DNA of 64,000 nt, from positions 105,221-169,220 of the forward strand of contig NZ_CADIJL010000013.1 of NCBI RefSeq assembly GCF_902859695.1, written 5' to 3'. The position numbers and the translations under genes are program-made. Within the stretch, counting starts at the first letter, position 1. Each line of letters begins with the position of its first letter. The stretch is from Achromobacter ruhlandii (GTDB taxonomy: Bacteria; Pseudomonadota; Gammaproteobacteria; Burkholderiales; Burkholderiaceae_B). Below are positions 54,592 to 63,893 of the stretch, piece after piece. Under the pieces are notes generated by a model. It ran no database searches. It was not told where the DNA came from and saw only the letters and a program-made list of their open reading frames with translations.

Positions 54592-55197
54592 ATGATCACC
54601 ATGACCGCCGCCTTCCTGGGCGAGATCGACCGCCAGGCGCGCAGCCACTACGACGAGGGCGCGGGCCTGGCATTGCGCCCGCTCGATCCCGCCGGCGACG
54701 CCGCCCTGCTGCGCCAGTGGTTCGCGATGGACTACGCGCGTTTCTGGTCGATGCAGACGTTCACCGAAGCGCAGGTGCGCGACTTCTACGAAGCGCTGGT
54801 CGACAGCGGCCATGCCGGCGCCTGGCTCGGCAGCCACGACGGCCGCCCGGCCTTCCTGGTGGAATGCTACGACCCCGCCCACGACCAGGTCGGCGAGCAC
54901 TACCCGGTGCGCCCCGGGGACCTCGGCATGCACATCTTCATCGGCCCGCCGCGGGTCCGCATCCCGAACTTCAGCCGCAACGTGCTGGCCTTCGTGATGC
55001 GCTTTATGTTCGACCGCCTCCAGGCCCGGCGCGTGGTGGTGGAACCCGACAGCAACAACAGCAAGATCCATGCGCTCAACCTGGCCATGGGTTTTGTCTA
55101 TGCCGGCCAGGCGCGTTTTCGCGAGAAGACCGCCAGCATCGCCTTCTGCACCCGGCAGCAGTTTGAACAGGCCCAACTCCAGGAGTCTTCCCTATGA
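54592..55197 (+). CDS. alcB: Alcaligin biosynthesis acyltransferase AlcB
   Basis: This 201-residue GNAT-fold acyltransferase is of the RhbD/IucB type. It is thought to succinylate the N-hydroxylated diamine. Conserved parts are ALRPLDPAGDAALLRQWFAM, the substrate segment YARFWSM, GDLGMHIFIGPP, and RVVVEPDSNNSKIHALNLAM with GFVYAGQARFREKTA. A GGGAG ribosome site precedes the ATG. The stop overlaps the start of alcC as ATGA, so the two are coupled. Confidence 0.95.
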   Translation: MITMTAAFLGEIDRQARSHYDEGAGLALRPLDPAGDAALLRQWFAMDYARFWSMQTFTEAQVRDFYEALVDSGHAGAWLGSHDGRPAFLVECYDPAHDQVGEHYPVRPGDLGMHIFIGPPRVRIPNFSRNVLAFVMRFMFDRLQARRVVVEPDSNNSKIHALNLAMGFVYAGQARFREKTASIAFCTRQQFEQAQLQESSL

Positions 55198-57047
55198 GCA
55201 CCCAGCCCCATCCCGCCCAGATCGCCAGCCACCTCGCGCCCGAGGTCTGGGACAAAGTGAACCGCCTGTTGGTGAAGAAGGCCATCTCGGAATATGCCCA
55301 CGAATGGCTGCTGGAACCCGAACGGCTCGGCCCCGCCGAGGCGCCCGGCTTTGACCGCTACCGCCTGGTGCTGGCCGACGGCCATGCCGAATACCAGTTC
55401 GATGCGCAGTTGATGGCCATGCGCCACTGGCGCATCCCGCCCGAATCCATCAGCAAGACCATGGCCGGCACGCCCGCGCCGCTGGACGCGCTGCAGTTCG
55501 TCATCGAGATCCGCGACAAGCTCGGCATGCCCGAGGACCGCCTGCCGATCTACCTGGACGAGATCACCAGCACGCTGCACGGCAGCGCCTACAAGCACAC
55601 CCGCGCCGCGCCCACGGCCGCCGAATTGGCGGTGGCCGATTACCAGACCATCGAGACCTCGATGATCGAAGGCCATCCCAGCTTCGTCGCCAACAATGGC
55701 CGCCTGGGTTTCGACGCCGAGGACTACCACGTCTACGCCCCGGAATGCGCCAGCCCGATCCGCGTGATGTGGCTGGCGGTGCACAAGGACAATGCCCACT
55801 TCGCCTGCCTGTCGACCATGGACTACGACAGCCTGCTGCGCGACGAACTGGGCGCGGACACCGTCGCCCGCCACACCCAGACCCTGCGCGATCAGGGGCT
55901 GGACCCGGCCGACTACTACTTCATGCCCTCGCATCCGTGGCAGTGGTTCAACAAGCTGTCGCTGGCGTTCGCCCCCTACGTGGCCACGCGCAAGATCGTG
56001 TGCCTGGGCTATGGCGACGACGATTACCTGGCGCAGCAGTCGATCCGCACCTTCTACAACATCAGCCAGCCCGGCAAGCACTACGTCAAGACCTCGCTGT
56101 CGATCCTGAACATGGGCTTCATGCGCGGCCTGTCGCCGTACTACATGTCGGGCACGCCGGCCATCAACGAGTACCTGCACGGGCTGATCTCATCGGACCC
56201 GTGGCTGCGCCGCAACGGCTTCGCCATCCTGCGCGAAGCGGCCTCGCTGGGATTCCGCAACTATTACTACGAAGCGGCCATCTCGGTCGACACGCCCTAC
56301 AAGAAGATGTTCTCGGCGCTGTGGCGCGAGAACCCGACCGCGCTGATCGGCGCCAACCAGCGGCTGATGACCATGGCGGCGCTGCTGCACGTCGATCCGC
56401 GGGGCGGCGCCTTGCTGCCCGAGCTGATCCGCGCCTCGGGTCTGGACGCGGCCGCGTGGCTGGAGCGCTACGTCGATGCCTACCTCACGCCGCTGGTGCA
56501 TTGCTTCTACGCCCATGACCTGGTGTTCATGCCGCACGGCGAGAACGTCATCCTGGTGATCGAGGACCACGTGCCGGTGCGCGCCTTCATGAAGGACATC
56601 GCCGAGGAGTCGTCGATCCTCAACCCGAACGCCGCCCTGCCCGAGAACGCCCGCCGCCTGGCCGCCGACGTGCCCGAGGAATACAAGCTGCTGACCATCT
56701 TCGTCGATGTGTTCGAGGGCTACTTCCGCCACCTGGCGCAAGTGCTGGCCGACCACGGCGTGATGCACGAGGACGCCTTCTGGAAACTGGTGGCCGGCCG
56801 CATCACCGCCTACCAGGAGGCCCATCCCGAGCGGCTGGAAAAGTATCGCCAGTACGATCTGTTCGCTCCCGAAATGATCCATTCGTGCCTGAACCGCCTG
56901 CAACTGGCCAACAACCTGCAGATGGTCAACCTCGCGGACCCCATCGGCAGCTTCCAGATGGCGCCCAACCTGGCCAACCCGATCGCCCGCTATCGGCCGC
57001 AATGGCTGGGCCAGGGCCAGGCCGACACCGTGCGAGCGCTTGCGTGA
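55194..57047 (+). CDS. alcC: Alcaligin synthetase AlcC (IucA/IucC family)
   Basis: This 617-residue NRPS-independent siderophore synthetase joins and cyclises the hydroxamate units with ATP. IucA/IucC motifs are TSMIEGHPSFVANNGRLGF, shown here in its core IEGHPSFVANNGR, then FMPSHPWQWFNKLSLAF, RTFYNISQPGKHYVKTSLSI, and FMPHGENVILVIEDHVPVRA. The ferric-reductase-like C-terminal segment, LAQVLADHGVMHEDAFWKL, is also complete. Start and stop overlap those of the neighbouring genes. Confidence 0.97.
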   Translation: MSTQPHPAQIASHLAPEVWDKVNRLLVKKAISEYAHEWLLEPERLGPAEAPGFDRYRLVLADGHAEYQFDAQLMAMRHWRIPPESISKTMAGTPAPLDALQFVIEIRDKLGMPEDRLPIYLDEITSTLHGSAYKHTRAAPTAAELAVADYQTIETSMIEGHPSFVANNGRLGFDAEDYHVYAPECASPIRVMWLAVHKDNAHFACLSTMDYDSLLRDELGADTVARHTQTLRDQGLDPADYYFMPSHPWQWFNKLSLAFAPYVATRKIVCLGYGDDDYLAQQSIRTFYNISQPGKHYVKTSLSILNMGFMRGLSPYYMSGTPAINEYLHGLISSDPWLRRNGFAILREAASLGFRNYYYEAAISVDTPYKKMFSALWRENPTALIGANQRLMTMAALLHVDPRGGALLPELIRASGLDAAAWLERYVDAYLTPLVHCFYAHDLVFMPHGENVILVIEDHVPVRAFMKDIAEESSILNPNAALPENARRLAADVPEEYKLLTIFVDVFEGYFRHLAQVLADHGVMHEDAFWKLVAGRITAYQEAHPERLEKYRQYDLFAPEMIHSCLNRLQLANNLQMVNLADPIGSFQMAPNLANPIARYRPQWLGQGQADTVRALA

Positions 57048-57793
57048 ACCACGACCTGGACGACCTGCTGGCGCTGACCGGCCGCCTGGTGCCCGGACTG
57101 TCGGGCCAGGTCGCGGCGGCGCCCGGGCCGGGCATCCGCCCGGGCGCCGACAACACCCAGGCCATCGCGCGGCTGCGCGATGTCTGGGGGCAGCGTTATC
57201 CGGAGGCCGGGCCGCACTACCTGGCTTTGCGCTGCTGGGGGCTGCTGATCTGGCAGCCCGTCTACCTGAGCGTGATCGCCGCGCACCGCAGCGAGATCGT
57301 GCCGGACCTGTCGCGCATGACCCAGCCGGTGCCGGACGACGGCTTCATCATCGGCTACACCCTGGAGCGCCATGCCCCCTTGCGCGCCGGCCTGCGCGAA
57401 CGCATGCAGGCCGCCGCCGCGCAACTGCGCAATATCTGCGCCACCTTCTACCGCGAATTGACCCAGGTGCTGCGGGTCAGCCCGCGCGCCGCCGAGTGCA
57501 TGCAGGCCGATTGCGTGCTCTACGCGCTGCTCGCGGCGCGCCATGACGACGGCGACGCCGCCAATGCCTGGGCCCAGCGGCAGGCCGGCGCCTGGATGGA
57601 CCTGCTCGGCGTCCCGGGACGCAGCGGCTACCTGACCTGGCGGCGCGCGGACCTGCCGGTCATCGCCGTGGACCGGCAGGTCTGCTGCCACTACTTCCGC
57701 AGGCGCGACAGCGACTACTGCAGCACCTGCCCCAAATTGGATCTTGCCGAACGCATGACCCGGATCGACGCCGAGAGCGCCGTGCCCGCCTGA
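57044..57793 (+). CDS. alcD: AlcD, FhuF-like ferric-siderophore reductase
   Basis: This 249-residue protein starts with a GTG that overlaps the alcC stop (GTGA). Its C-terminal motif Cys214-Cys215-N10-Cys226-xx-Cys229 in VCCHYFRRRDSDYCSTC is the [2Fe-2S] site of the FhuF siderophore-iron reductase family. The function is probably release of iron from ferric alcaligin inside the cell. Its exact role in alcaligin use is less settled than those of AlcA to AlcC. It is followed by alcE after 39 bases. Confidence 0.9.
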   Translation: MNHDLDDLLALTGRLVPGLSGQVAAAPGPGIRPGADNTQAIARLRDVWGQRYPEAGPHYLALRCWGLLIWQPVYLSVIAAHRSEIVPDLSRMTQPVPDDGFIIGYTLERHAPLRAGLRERMQAAAAQLRNICATFYRELTQVLRVSPRAAECMQADCVLYALLAARHDDGDAANAWAQRQAGAWMDLLGVPGRSGYLTWRRADLPVIAVDRQVCCHYFRRRDSDYCSTCPKLDLAERMTRIDAESAVPA

Positions 57794-57832
57794 GGGCGGC
57801 CGGGCCTTGCGGGATGGCACAAGGAGTCGGAA

Positions 57833-58999
57833 ATGACGGACATTGGCCGCCTTGAGCATGTGCGCGAGGCGTTGAGCCCGCTGCACGTTCGGGCCTATTT
57901 CGACGAAGCCCTGTTCGCCCGCGAACAGGAACGGATATTCAAGCAATCGGCCCTGTACGTGGGCCACGAGAAAGGCGTGCCCGAACCGGGCGACTGGCGC
58001 CGCCTGCCACACGAGGACGGCGGCCGCGTGCTGGTGCGCAACGCCCAGGGCGTCGAGCTGGTCTCGAACGTCTGCCGCCACCGGCAGGCGCTGATCCTGG
58101 GCGGCGAGACCGGCGCGGTCACCGGCCCCGGCAACCCCGCCGGCAACCTGTCGGCCAGCGGCGGCAACATCGTCTGCCCGCTGCATCGCTGGACCTATGA
58201 CAACCGCGGCCAGATCCTGGGCGCGCCGCAGTTCCCCAGCACGCCGTGCCTGAACCTGCCGCGCTTCCCCTTGAAGAACTGCCATGGCCTGCTGTTCGAG
58301 GGCCCGCGCGACCCGCGCGCCGACCTGGGCCACCTGTTCGAGCGGCCCGAATTCGATTTCTCCGACTACGTGCTGGATCACGTCGAGGTGCACCAGTGCA
58401 ACTACAACTGGAAGACCTTCATCGAGGTCTACCTTGAGGACTATCACGTCGGGCCGTTCCATCCCGGGCTGGGGCGCTTCGTCACCTGCGACGACCTGAG
58501 CTGGGAATTCGGCCGCCGGCACAGCCTGCAGCGCGTGGGCGTGCACGATTCGCTGGAAAAGCCCGGCTCCGACGTCTACCGCGACTGGCACGACACGCTG
58601 ATGCGCTATCGCGATGGCTCGGCGCCCGAGTTCGGCGCGATCTGGGTGACCTACTTCCCCACCCACATGATCGAGCTGTACCCGCACGTGCTGGTGCTTT
58701 CCACGCTGTACCCCAAGAGTCCGCAGGAAACCATCAACATCGCCGAGTTCTACTACCCGGAGGAGATCGCGCTGTTCGAACGCGAATTCGTCGAGGCGCA
58801 GCGCGCGGCCTACATGGAGACGGCGGTCGAGGATGACGAGATCGGCGAACGCATGGACGCCGGCCGGCTGGCGCTGCTGCGCCGCGGCACTTCCGAAAGC
58901 GGCCCCTACCAGTCGCCGATGGAAGACGGCATGCAGCATTTCCACGAGTGGTATCGCGACATCATGGGAGACGAGCTGGGCGATTGCGCGGCGCCTTGA
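57833..58999 (+). CDS. alcE: AlcE, Rieske-type oxygenase
   Basis: This 388-residue Rieske non-haem iron oxygenase has a Rieske centre with Cys81-His83 (VCRHRQALIL) and Cys115-His118 (VCPLHRWTYD). The mononuclear iron site is in WKTFIEVYLEDYHVGPFHPG, and its His-x4-His pattern is complete. It is proposed to hydroxylate a carbon of the diamine precursor of alcaligin. The ribosome site AAGGAG is strong. A 147-base gap with Fur-like sequence separates it from alcR. Confidence 0.94.
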   Translation: MTDIGRLEHVREALSPLHVRAYFDEALFAREQERIFKQSALYVGHEKGVPEPGDWRRLPHEDGGRVLVRNAQGVELVSNVCRHRQALILGGETGAVTGPGNPAGNLSASGGNIVCPLHRWTYDNRGQILGAPQFPSTPCLNLPRFPLKNCHGLLFEGPRDPRADLGHLFERPEFDFSDYVLDHVEVHQCNYNWKTFIEVYLEDYHVGPFHPGLGRFVTCDDLSWEFGRRHSLQRVGVHDSLEKPGSDVYRDWHDTLMRYRDGSAPEFGAIWVTYFPTHMIELYPHVLVLSTLYPKSPQETINIAEFYYPEEIALFEREFVEAQRAAYMETAVEDDEIGERMDAGRLALLRRGTSESGPYQSPMEDGMQHFHEWYRDIMGDELGDCAAP

Positions 59000-59083
59000 G
59001 GCAGGTGTCGGGGGGGCATGGGCATGGCGCCAAAAAATGGTGCCACATGGGTGAGAATAGCTGCAACAATGCGAACATATGTT

Positions 59084-59095
59084 ATTCTCATTCTC
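59084..59095 (-). promoter_or_regulatory. Fur-like hexamer array before alcR
   Basis: ATTCTCATTCTC reads GAGAATGAGAAT on the other strand, two hexamers close to the GATAAT unit of Fur sites (10 of 12). It lies about 50 bases before the alcR start and suggests that alcR has its own iron-regulated promoter as well as readthrough from alcE. Confidence 0.5.
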
Positions 59096-59146
59096 ACATC
59101 CAATGGCTTGTGAACGGCCATCTTAGGGGCTCATCCCGTAACGCGA

Positions 59147-60121
59147 GTGACGATCTTGAACCCATCACCCTCCCCCGCCCAATTCACCGTCGCCGACTTC
59201 AACCGCATGGGCAGCCAGAGCGGTTTCCGCTACCGCCTGCCGCAGTTGAATGGCGCGCTGCGGGGCGATCCGGAAACCCTCTGCATCGCCGAAGGCCGGG
59301 TCGAGACCCACGCGATCCGCCCCGGCCTGACGCTGGTGCTGTCCGATGTGCGCGTGCACCAGCACTACGAAGCCACCTCGATGATGTCGCCGCGTTTTTC
59401 GGCCATCGTCATGCTGCAGGGCAACGCCCAGACCCGCATCGATCGCCATGACGACGTCAGGCTGGCCGCGCACTGCGGCGTCAGCGCGCTGTACGGCGAC
59501 ACCGTCGCCATGACCGGCATCCACGCGCCCGGCCAGCGCCTGCGCAGCGTCAACCTGTCGCTGTCCGACCCGGATGGCGCGGGCGACGACCCGACCAGCG
59601 AGCTGATCTGGAAAGCGCTGCGTTCGCCGTCGCTGCGGCTGCGCCGCTGGCAGGTGCAGGGCCATCTGCTGCAGGCCATCGAACACCTGCTCGATTGCGG
59701 CTGGGACGGCCCGCTGCAGGCCATGCTGCGCGAAGGCGTGGCCACGCAGCTGCTGGCGCACGCCCTGGCCACGCTGGAACAGCGCGCGCCGGCCGACAGC
59801 GCCGTTTCCGAGCGCGATCGCCAGTTGCTGGAACGGGTGCGCGAACGCCTGTACAACGCACCCGGCGAGGAACATACGCTGGACGACCTGGCGCGGCTGG
59901 CCTGCATGAGCCCCAGCACGCTGCGCGCCAAGTTCCAGGCCACCTACCAGCGCTCGGTCTTCAGCTGGCTGCGCGAGCGCCGCCTGGAGGTGGCGCGCGA
60001 ACAGCTGGCCCAGGGATGCAGCGTGCAGCAGGCCGCGCACTTCGTCGGCTACCGCCACGCCACCAACTTCGCCACGGCGTTCCGCGAACGCTACGGCATC
60101 GCGCCCAGCGAACTGAACTGA
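59147..60121 (+). CDS. alcR: AlcR, AraC-family activator of alcaligin genes
   Basis: This 324-residue activator has an N-terminal effector part and two C-terminal AraC helix-turn-helices: HTLDDLARLACMSPSTLRAK and REQLAQGCSVQQAAHFVGYR, followed by FATAFRERYGIAPSELN. In Bordetella AlcR responds to alcaligin and activates the biosynthesis, export and uptake genes. The start is GTG at 59147; TTG at 59156 is an alternative. It follows alcE on the same strand. A Fur-like array lies upstream. Confidence 0.95.
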   Translation: MTILNPSPSPAQFTVADFNRMGSQSGFRYRLPQLNGALRGDPETLCIAEGRVETHAIRPGLTLVLSDVRVHQHYEATSMMSPRFSAIVMLQGNAQTRIDRHDDVRLAAHCGVSALYGDTVAMTGIHAPGQRLRSVNLSLSDPDGAGDDPTSELIWKALRSPSLRLRRWQVQGHLLQAIEHLLDCGWDGPLQAMLREGVATQLLAHALATLEQRAPADSAVSERDRQLLERVRERLYNAPGEEHTLDDLARLACMSPSTLRAKFQATYQRSVFSWLRERRLEVAREQLAQGCSVQQAAHFVGYRHATNFATAFRERYGIAPSELN

Positions 60122-60240
60122 GCGCCGGTTCGTGCACGGCTTACGGCGGCGCCCATTGCTCTCGCGGCGTTCTCCATTCCTGCAACCCGCCATGACAGGC
60201 GACCATGCGACAGCGCTTCCCAGCCCGGGAAGCCCCTGCC

Positions 60241-61482
60241 ATGGATGCCGTCGTGTCACGCCGCGAACCCCTGCCTTCCTTTCCCGTCATGGTGCTGATG
60301 CTGGGCCTGCTGTCCTGTGTCGCCCCCGCCACCATCGACGCCTACCTGCCCGCATTCGGGGCGCTGGGCCGGGAATTCGCGGTTCCGCAGGAAACCGTAC
60401 AACTGACGCTGGGCGTGTACATGGCGTGCTATGCCTCCATGCTGCTGCTGCATGGCACGCTGTCCGACTCGCTGGGGCGGCGCCGCGTCGTGCTCACGGC
60501 GCTGGGGGTGTACGTCGCCGGCGCGCTGATGGCGGCGCTGGCGCCGAGCTTCGGCTGGCTGCTGGCCGGGCGCGCGGTGCAGGGCCTGTCGGCCGGCGCC
60601 GGCATCGTGGTCGGACAGGCCATCATCCGCGACTGCTACGACGGCGCGGTGGCGCGCCGCGCCATGTCTTACCTGATCCTGGTGTTCAACCTGTCGCCGG
60701 CGCTGGCCCCGATCCTGGGCGGCTACCTGGCCGCGCACCAGGGCTGGCGATCCGTGTTCCTGCTGCTGACCGCGCTGGCCGGCGCCGCCTGGCTGCTGTG
60801 CGCGCGGCGCCTGCCCGAAACGCTGCCGCCCGAGCGGCGCCAGCCGCTGGCCTGGCGCACGCTGGGCGGCAACTATGCACGCGTGCTGGGCAACCGGCGC
60901 TACGCCGCGCTGGGCGCGGCGTTCAGCCTGCTGTTCGCCGCCCAGGGGTTCCTGATCGGGGCGGCGCCCGATTTCATCGTCAACGTCCTGGGTTTACCGG
61001 AAACCGATTTCGCCTATCTGTTCGTGCCGCTGGTGGCCGGCGCCATGGCCGGCGCGCTGCTGGCCGCGCGCAAGGCGGGGCACTGGTCGGATGGGCGCAT
61101 CACGCTGCTGGCCTATCTGCTGATGGGGGGCAGTTGTCTGGCCTATGTGCTGTACATGGCCGCCGCCGAGCCGCCGCGCCTGCCCTGGGCGGTGCTGCTG
61201 CCCGGCCTGTACACCTGCGGCCTGGCCATGGGCGTGCCGGCCATGACATTGCGCATCCTGGGGCATGTGCCGGACCTGTCGGGCACCGCCGCGTCCGTCC
61301 TCGGCTTCATGCAGATGCTGACGTTCTCCGTGGCCAGCGGCTGGGGCGTGCCGCTGGTCTATGGCCAGCCGCTGCGGCTGGCGGCGGCCATGCTGGCCTG
61401 CGTGGCGGCCAGCGCCATCGGCTGGGCCTGGCTGCACCGCCGCGCCGCCCCCGTGGCCAAGACCGAGGCCGGCCTGGGCTAG
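60241..61482 (+). CDS. alcS: AlcS, MFS exporter of alcaligin
   Basis: This 413-residue major-facilitator permease of the Bcr/CflA drug-exporter subfamily has 12 hydrophobic segments. It begins VMVLMLGLLSCVAPATIDAY and shows the loop 2-3 motif GTLSDSLGRRRVVLTALGVY and motif C-like LVFNLSPALAPILGGYLA. In Bordetella AlcS (also called Bcr) exports alcaligin and controls its intracellular level as inducer. I chose ATG 60241, with GGGAAG upstream, because it places the first membrane span near the N-terminus; an ATG at 60205 adds 12 residues. Confidence 0.93.
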   Translation: MDAVVSRREPLPSFPVMVLMLGLLSCVAPATIDAYLPAFGALGREFAVPQETVQLTLGVYMACYASMLLLHGTLSDSLGRRRVVLTALGVYVAGALMAALAPSFGWLLAGRAVQGLSAGAGIVVGQAIIRDCYDGAVARRAMSYLILVFNLSPALAPILGGYLAAHQGWRSVFLLLTALAGAAWLLCARRLPETLPPERRQPLAWRTLGGNYARVLGNRRYAALGAAFSLLFAAQGFLIGAAPDFIVNVLGLPETDFAYLFVPLVAGAMAGALLAARKAGHWSDGRITLLAYLLMGGSCLAYVLYMAAAEPPRLPWAVLLPGLYTCGLAMGVPAMTLRILGHVPDLSGTAASVLGFMQMLTFSVASGWGVPLVYGQPLRLAAAMLACVAASAIGWAWLHRRAAPVAKTEAGLG

Positions 61483-61592
61483 CCTGCCGGCCCGCGGGTT
61501 TCGAGCGGGCCTATTCGCGCGGCGGCGCACCGGGCCCATGGCATTCTCCATATGCATCACGTCGTTCGGCATACGTCAGCACAACGGTAAAA

Positions 61593-61611
61593 ATCAATAA
61601 TTCTCATTACC
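61593..61611 (+). promoter_or_regulatory. Fur-like site before fauA
   Basis: ATCAATAATTCTCATTACC matches the 19-base Fur consensus at 12 positions, with the right half CATTACC nearly complete. It ends 26 bases before the fauA start, in the 155-base gap after alcS. Confidence 0.55.
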
Positions 61612-61637
61612 AAATTTTTCCGCTGGAGCTTGTCCTC

Positions 61638-63854
61638 ATGCCGTTCGTACCGCCCCTGCCCGCCGCGCGTCCGCGCCGGGTGCGCCCCCTTGTCTACGCG
61701 ATTCAGACGGCCCTGTTCTGCTCCGCCCTTACCCACCAGCAAGCCACCGCCCAGAGCGCCGCCAGCGCCGATAGCGGCGACGTGGCGCAACTGCCCGCCG
61801 TCACCGTCAGCGGCGCCGGCATCCCGGGCACCACCGAAGGCACCCATTCCTACACCACCGATGCCATGAACACGGCCACCGGCCTGACGCTGTCGCCGCG
61901 CGAGACGCCGCAGTCCGTCAGCGTGGTGACGCGCCAGCAGATCGAGGACCAGGGACTGCGCGACACCGGCGCGATCCTGGCCAGCGCGCCGGGCATCTCG
62001 GTCTCGCGCAACGACAGCAACCGCTTTGCGTTCTCGTCGCGCGGCTTCGATATCGACAACTTCCAGTTCGACGGCCTGAACTCGCCCATCCTCAGCCTGT
62101 GGAACTACGGCGCCACCGACATCGACTCGGCCATCTACGACCGCGTCGAGATCGTGCGCGGCGCCACCGGCCTGATGACCGGTTCGGGCAATCCGTCGGC
62201 CGCCGTCAACTTCATCCGCAAGAAGCCGCTGCGCGAGTTCGCCTTGTCCGGCAGCGCCAGCGCCGGCAGCTGGAACCAGGTCGGCGGCAACCTGGACCTG
62301 TCGGTGCCGGTCACCGAAGGCGGCCGCATCCGCTCGCGCTTCGTCGCCGCCTATGACCAGGGCGACAGCTACGTGACCTTCCTGGATTCGCGCAAGCGCA
62401 CCTTCTATGGGGTCATCAGCGCCGACCTCACGCCGGACACGGTGCTGACCGCCGGCATCGAGTATTCCCGCAACCAGAGCAACGGTTTCGGCAGCGGCTT
62501 TCCGCTGTTCTACAGCGACGGCTCGCGCACCGACTTCAACCGCTCGGTGGCCAACAACACCCGCTGGGCCCGCATCGACACCGAGTCCACCACCACCTTC
62601 GTCGACCTGACGCATCGCTTCGCCAATGACTGGAAGGTGCGCGCGGCCTACAGCCACAACGACGGCGACTACCGCATGAAGCAGCTGTTCCGCGGCGGCT
62701 ACCCCGACCGCGTCACCGGCGCCGGCATGACCAGCGCGTACAACAACTATGATGGCGACCGCTCGCGCGATGACATCCACCTGACGGTGTCGGGCCCGTT
62801 CCAGTTGTTCGGGCGCAAGCACGAACTGGCGCTGGGCTGGATGAGCGTCAACGACCACAGCAATATCGGCCAGTACCTGCAGACCGGCGCCAAGCCCGCG
62901 CTGGGCAGCTTCTTCGACTGGCGCCAGGATCACGTGGCCGAGCCCACCTGGGCCGCCAACAAGACGCCCGCGGACGACCTTCGCGTCAAGCAGACTGGCG
63001 CCTACGCGGTGGGCCGCTTCTCGCTGGCCGATCCGCTACACCTGATCCTGGGCGGACGCTGGAGCAACTGGGAAACCAACCAGACCTACTTCGGCAGCAA
63101 GCGCCAGTACAAGATCAACGACCAGTTCACGCCCTACGCCGGCCTGCTGTACGACATCAACAGCACCTACACGGCCTACGCCAGCTACACGGAGATCTTC
63201 CAGCCGCAGAACGCCCGTTCGCCCAGCGGCTCGATCCTGCCGCCGATCGACGGCAAGAGCTACGAGGTCGGCCTGAAGGCGGCCTACCTGGACGGCTTGC
63301 TGAACGCCTCCGCGTCGCTGTACCAGACGCGCCAGAACAACCTGGCACAGGCCATCCCGGGCGAGTCGGTCATCGGCATGCCCGGCACCCAGGCCTACCG
63401 CGCCGTCTCCGGCGCCAAGGTCGAAGGCTTCGAACTGGAGACCAGCGGCCAGCTCATGCCCGGCTGGAACCTCGGCGCCAGCTACACCCACTTCACCGCC
63501 AAGGACGCCGACGGCAAGCCGATCAACACCAGCCATCCGCGCAGCCTGTTCAAGGTCTACACCACCTACCGCCTGCCGGGCGATCTGCACCGCCTGACCG
63601 TGGGCGGCGGCGTCGACTGGCAAAGCCGCATCTACCGCTCCGCCGCCAGCCCGCGCGGCAATGTGGATGTGGAACAAGGCAGCTACGCGCTGGTCAACCT
63701 GATGGCCCGCTTCGACTTCAGCAAGCAGGTCTCGGCCACCCTCAACCTGAACAACGTGTTCGACCGCAAGTACTACGACCAGATCGGCTTCTACAGCCAG
63801 GGCTGGTATGGCGCGCCGCGCAACGTCATGCTGACGCTGCGCGCGCAGTACTGA
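61638..63854 (+). CDS. fauA: FauA, ferric alcaligin TonB-dependent receptor
   Basis: This 738-residue outer-membrane receptor takes up ferric alcaligin. A signal peptide ends near HQQATAQS. The TonB box is PAVTVSG. The plug has LSPRETPQSVSVVTRQQIED, RGFDIDNFQFDG and VEIVRGATGLMTGSGNPSAA. The barrel ends LTLRAQY. Length and order fit Bordetella FauA (about 734 residues). The start at 61638 has GGAGC upstream. The same frame is open back to 60132 but overlaps alcS in another frame, so that part is not coding. It is expected to be under Fur and AlcR control. Confidence 0.96.
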   Translation: MPFVPPLPAARPRRVRPLVYAIQTALFCSALTHQQATAQSAASADSGDVAQLPAVTVSGAGIPGTTEGTHSYTTDAMNTATGLTLSPRETPQSVSVVTRQQIEDQGLRDTGAILASAPGISVSRNDSNRFAFSSRGFDIDNFQFDGLNSPILSLWNYGATDIDSAIYDRVEIVRGATGLMTGSGNPSAAVNFIRKKPLREFALSGSASAGSWNQVGGNLDLSVPVTEGGRIRSRFVAAYDQGDSYVTFLDSRKRTFYGVISADLTPDTVLTAGIEYSRNQSNGFGSGFPLFYSDGSRTDFNRSVANNTRWARIDTESTTTFVDLTHRFANDWKVRAAYSHNDGDYRMKQLFRGGYPDRVTGAGMTSAYNNYDGDRSRDDIHLTVSGPFQLFGRKHELALGWMSVNDHSNIGQYLQTGAKPALGSFFDWRQDHVAEPTWAANKTPADDLRVKQTGAYAVGRFSLADPLHLILGGRWSNWETNQTYFGSKRQYKINDQFTPYAGLLYDINSTYTAYASYTEIFQPQNARSPSGSILPPIDGKSYEVGLKAAYLDGLLNASASLYQTRQNNLAQAIPGESVIGMPGTQAYRAVSGAKVEGFELETSGQLMPGWNLGASYTHFTAKDADGKPINTSHPRSLFKVYTTYRLPGDLHRLTVGGGVDWQSRIYRSAASPRGNVDVEQGSYALVNLMARFDFSKQVSATLNLNNVFDRKYYDQIGFYSQGWYGAPRNVMLTLRAQY

Positions 63855-63893
63855 AGCGGCGGCCGCCAACCCACCAAGGAGCTTCCCGGCACA

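Noticed and set aside
60132..61637. A 502-codon upstream extension in frame with fauA
   Set aside because: It overlaps alcS in another frame, has no signal peptide at its start, and FauA normally has about 735 residues, which fits the start at 61638.
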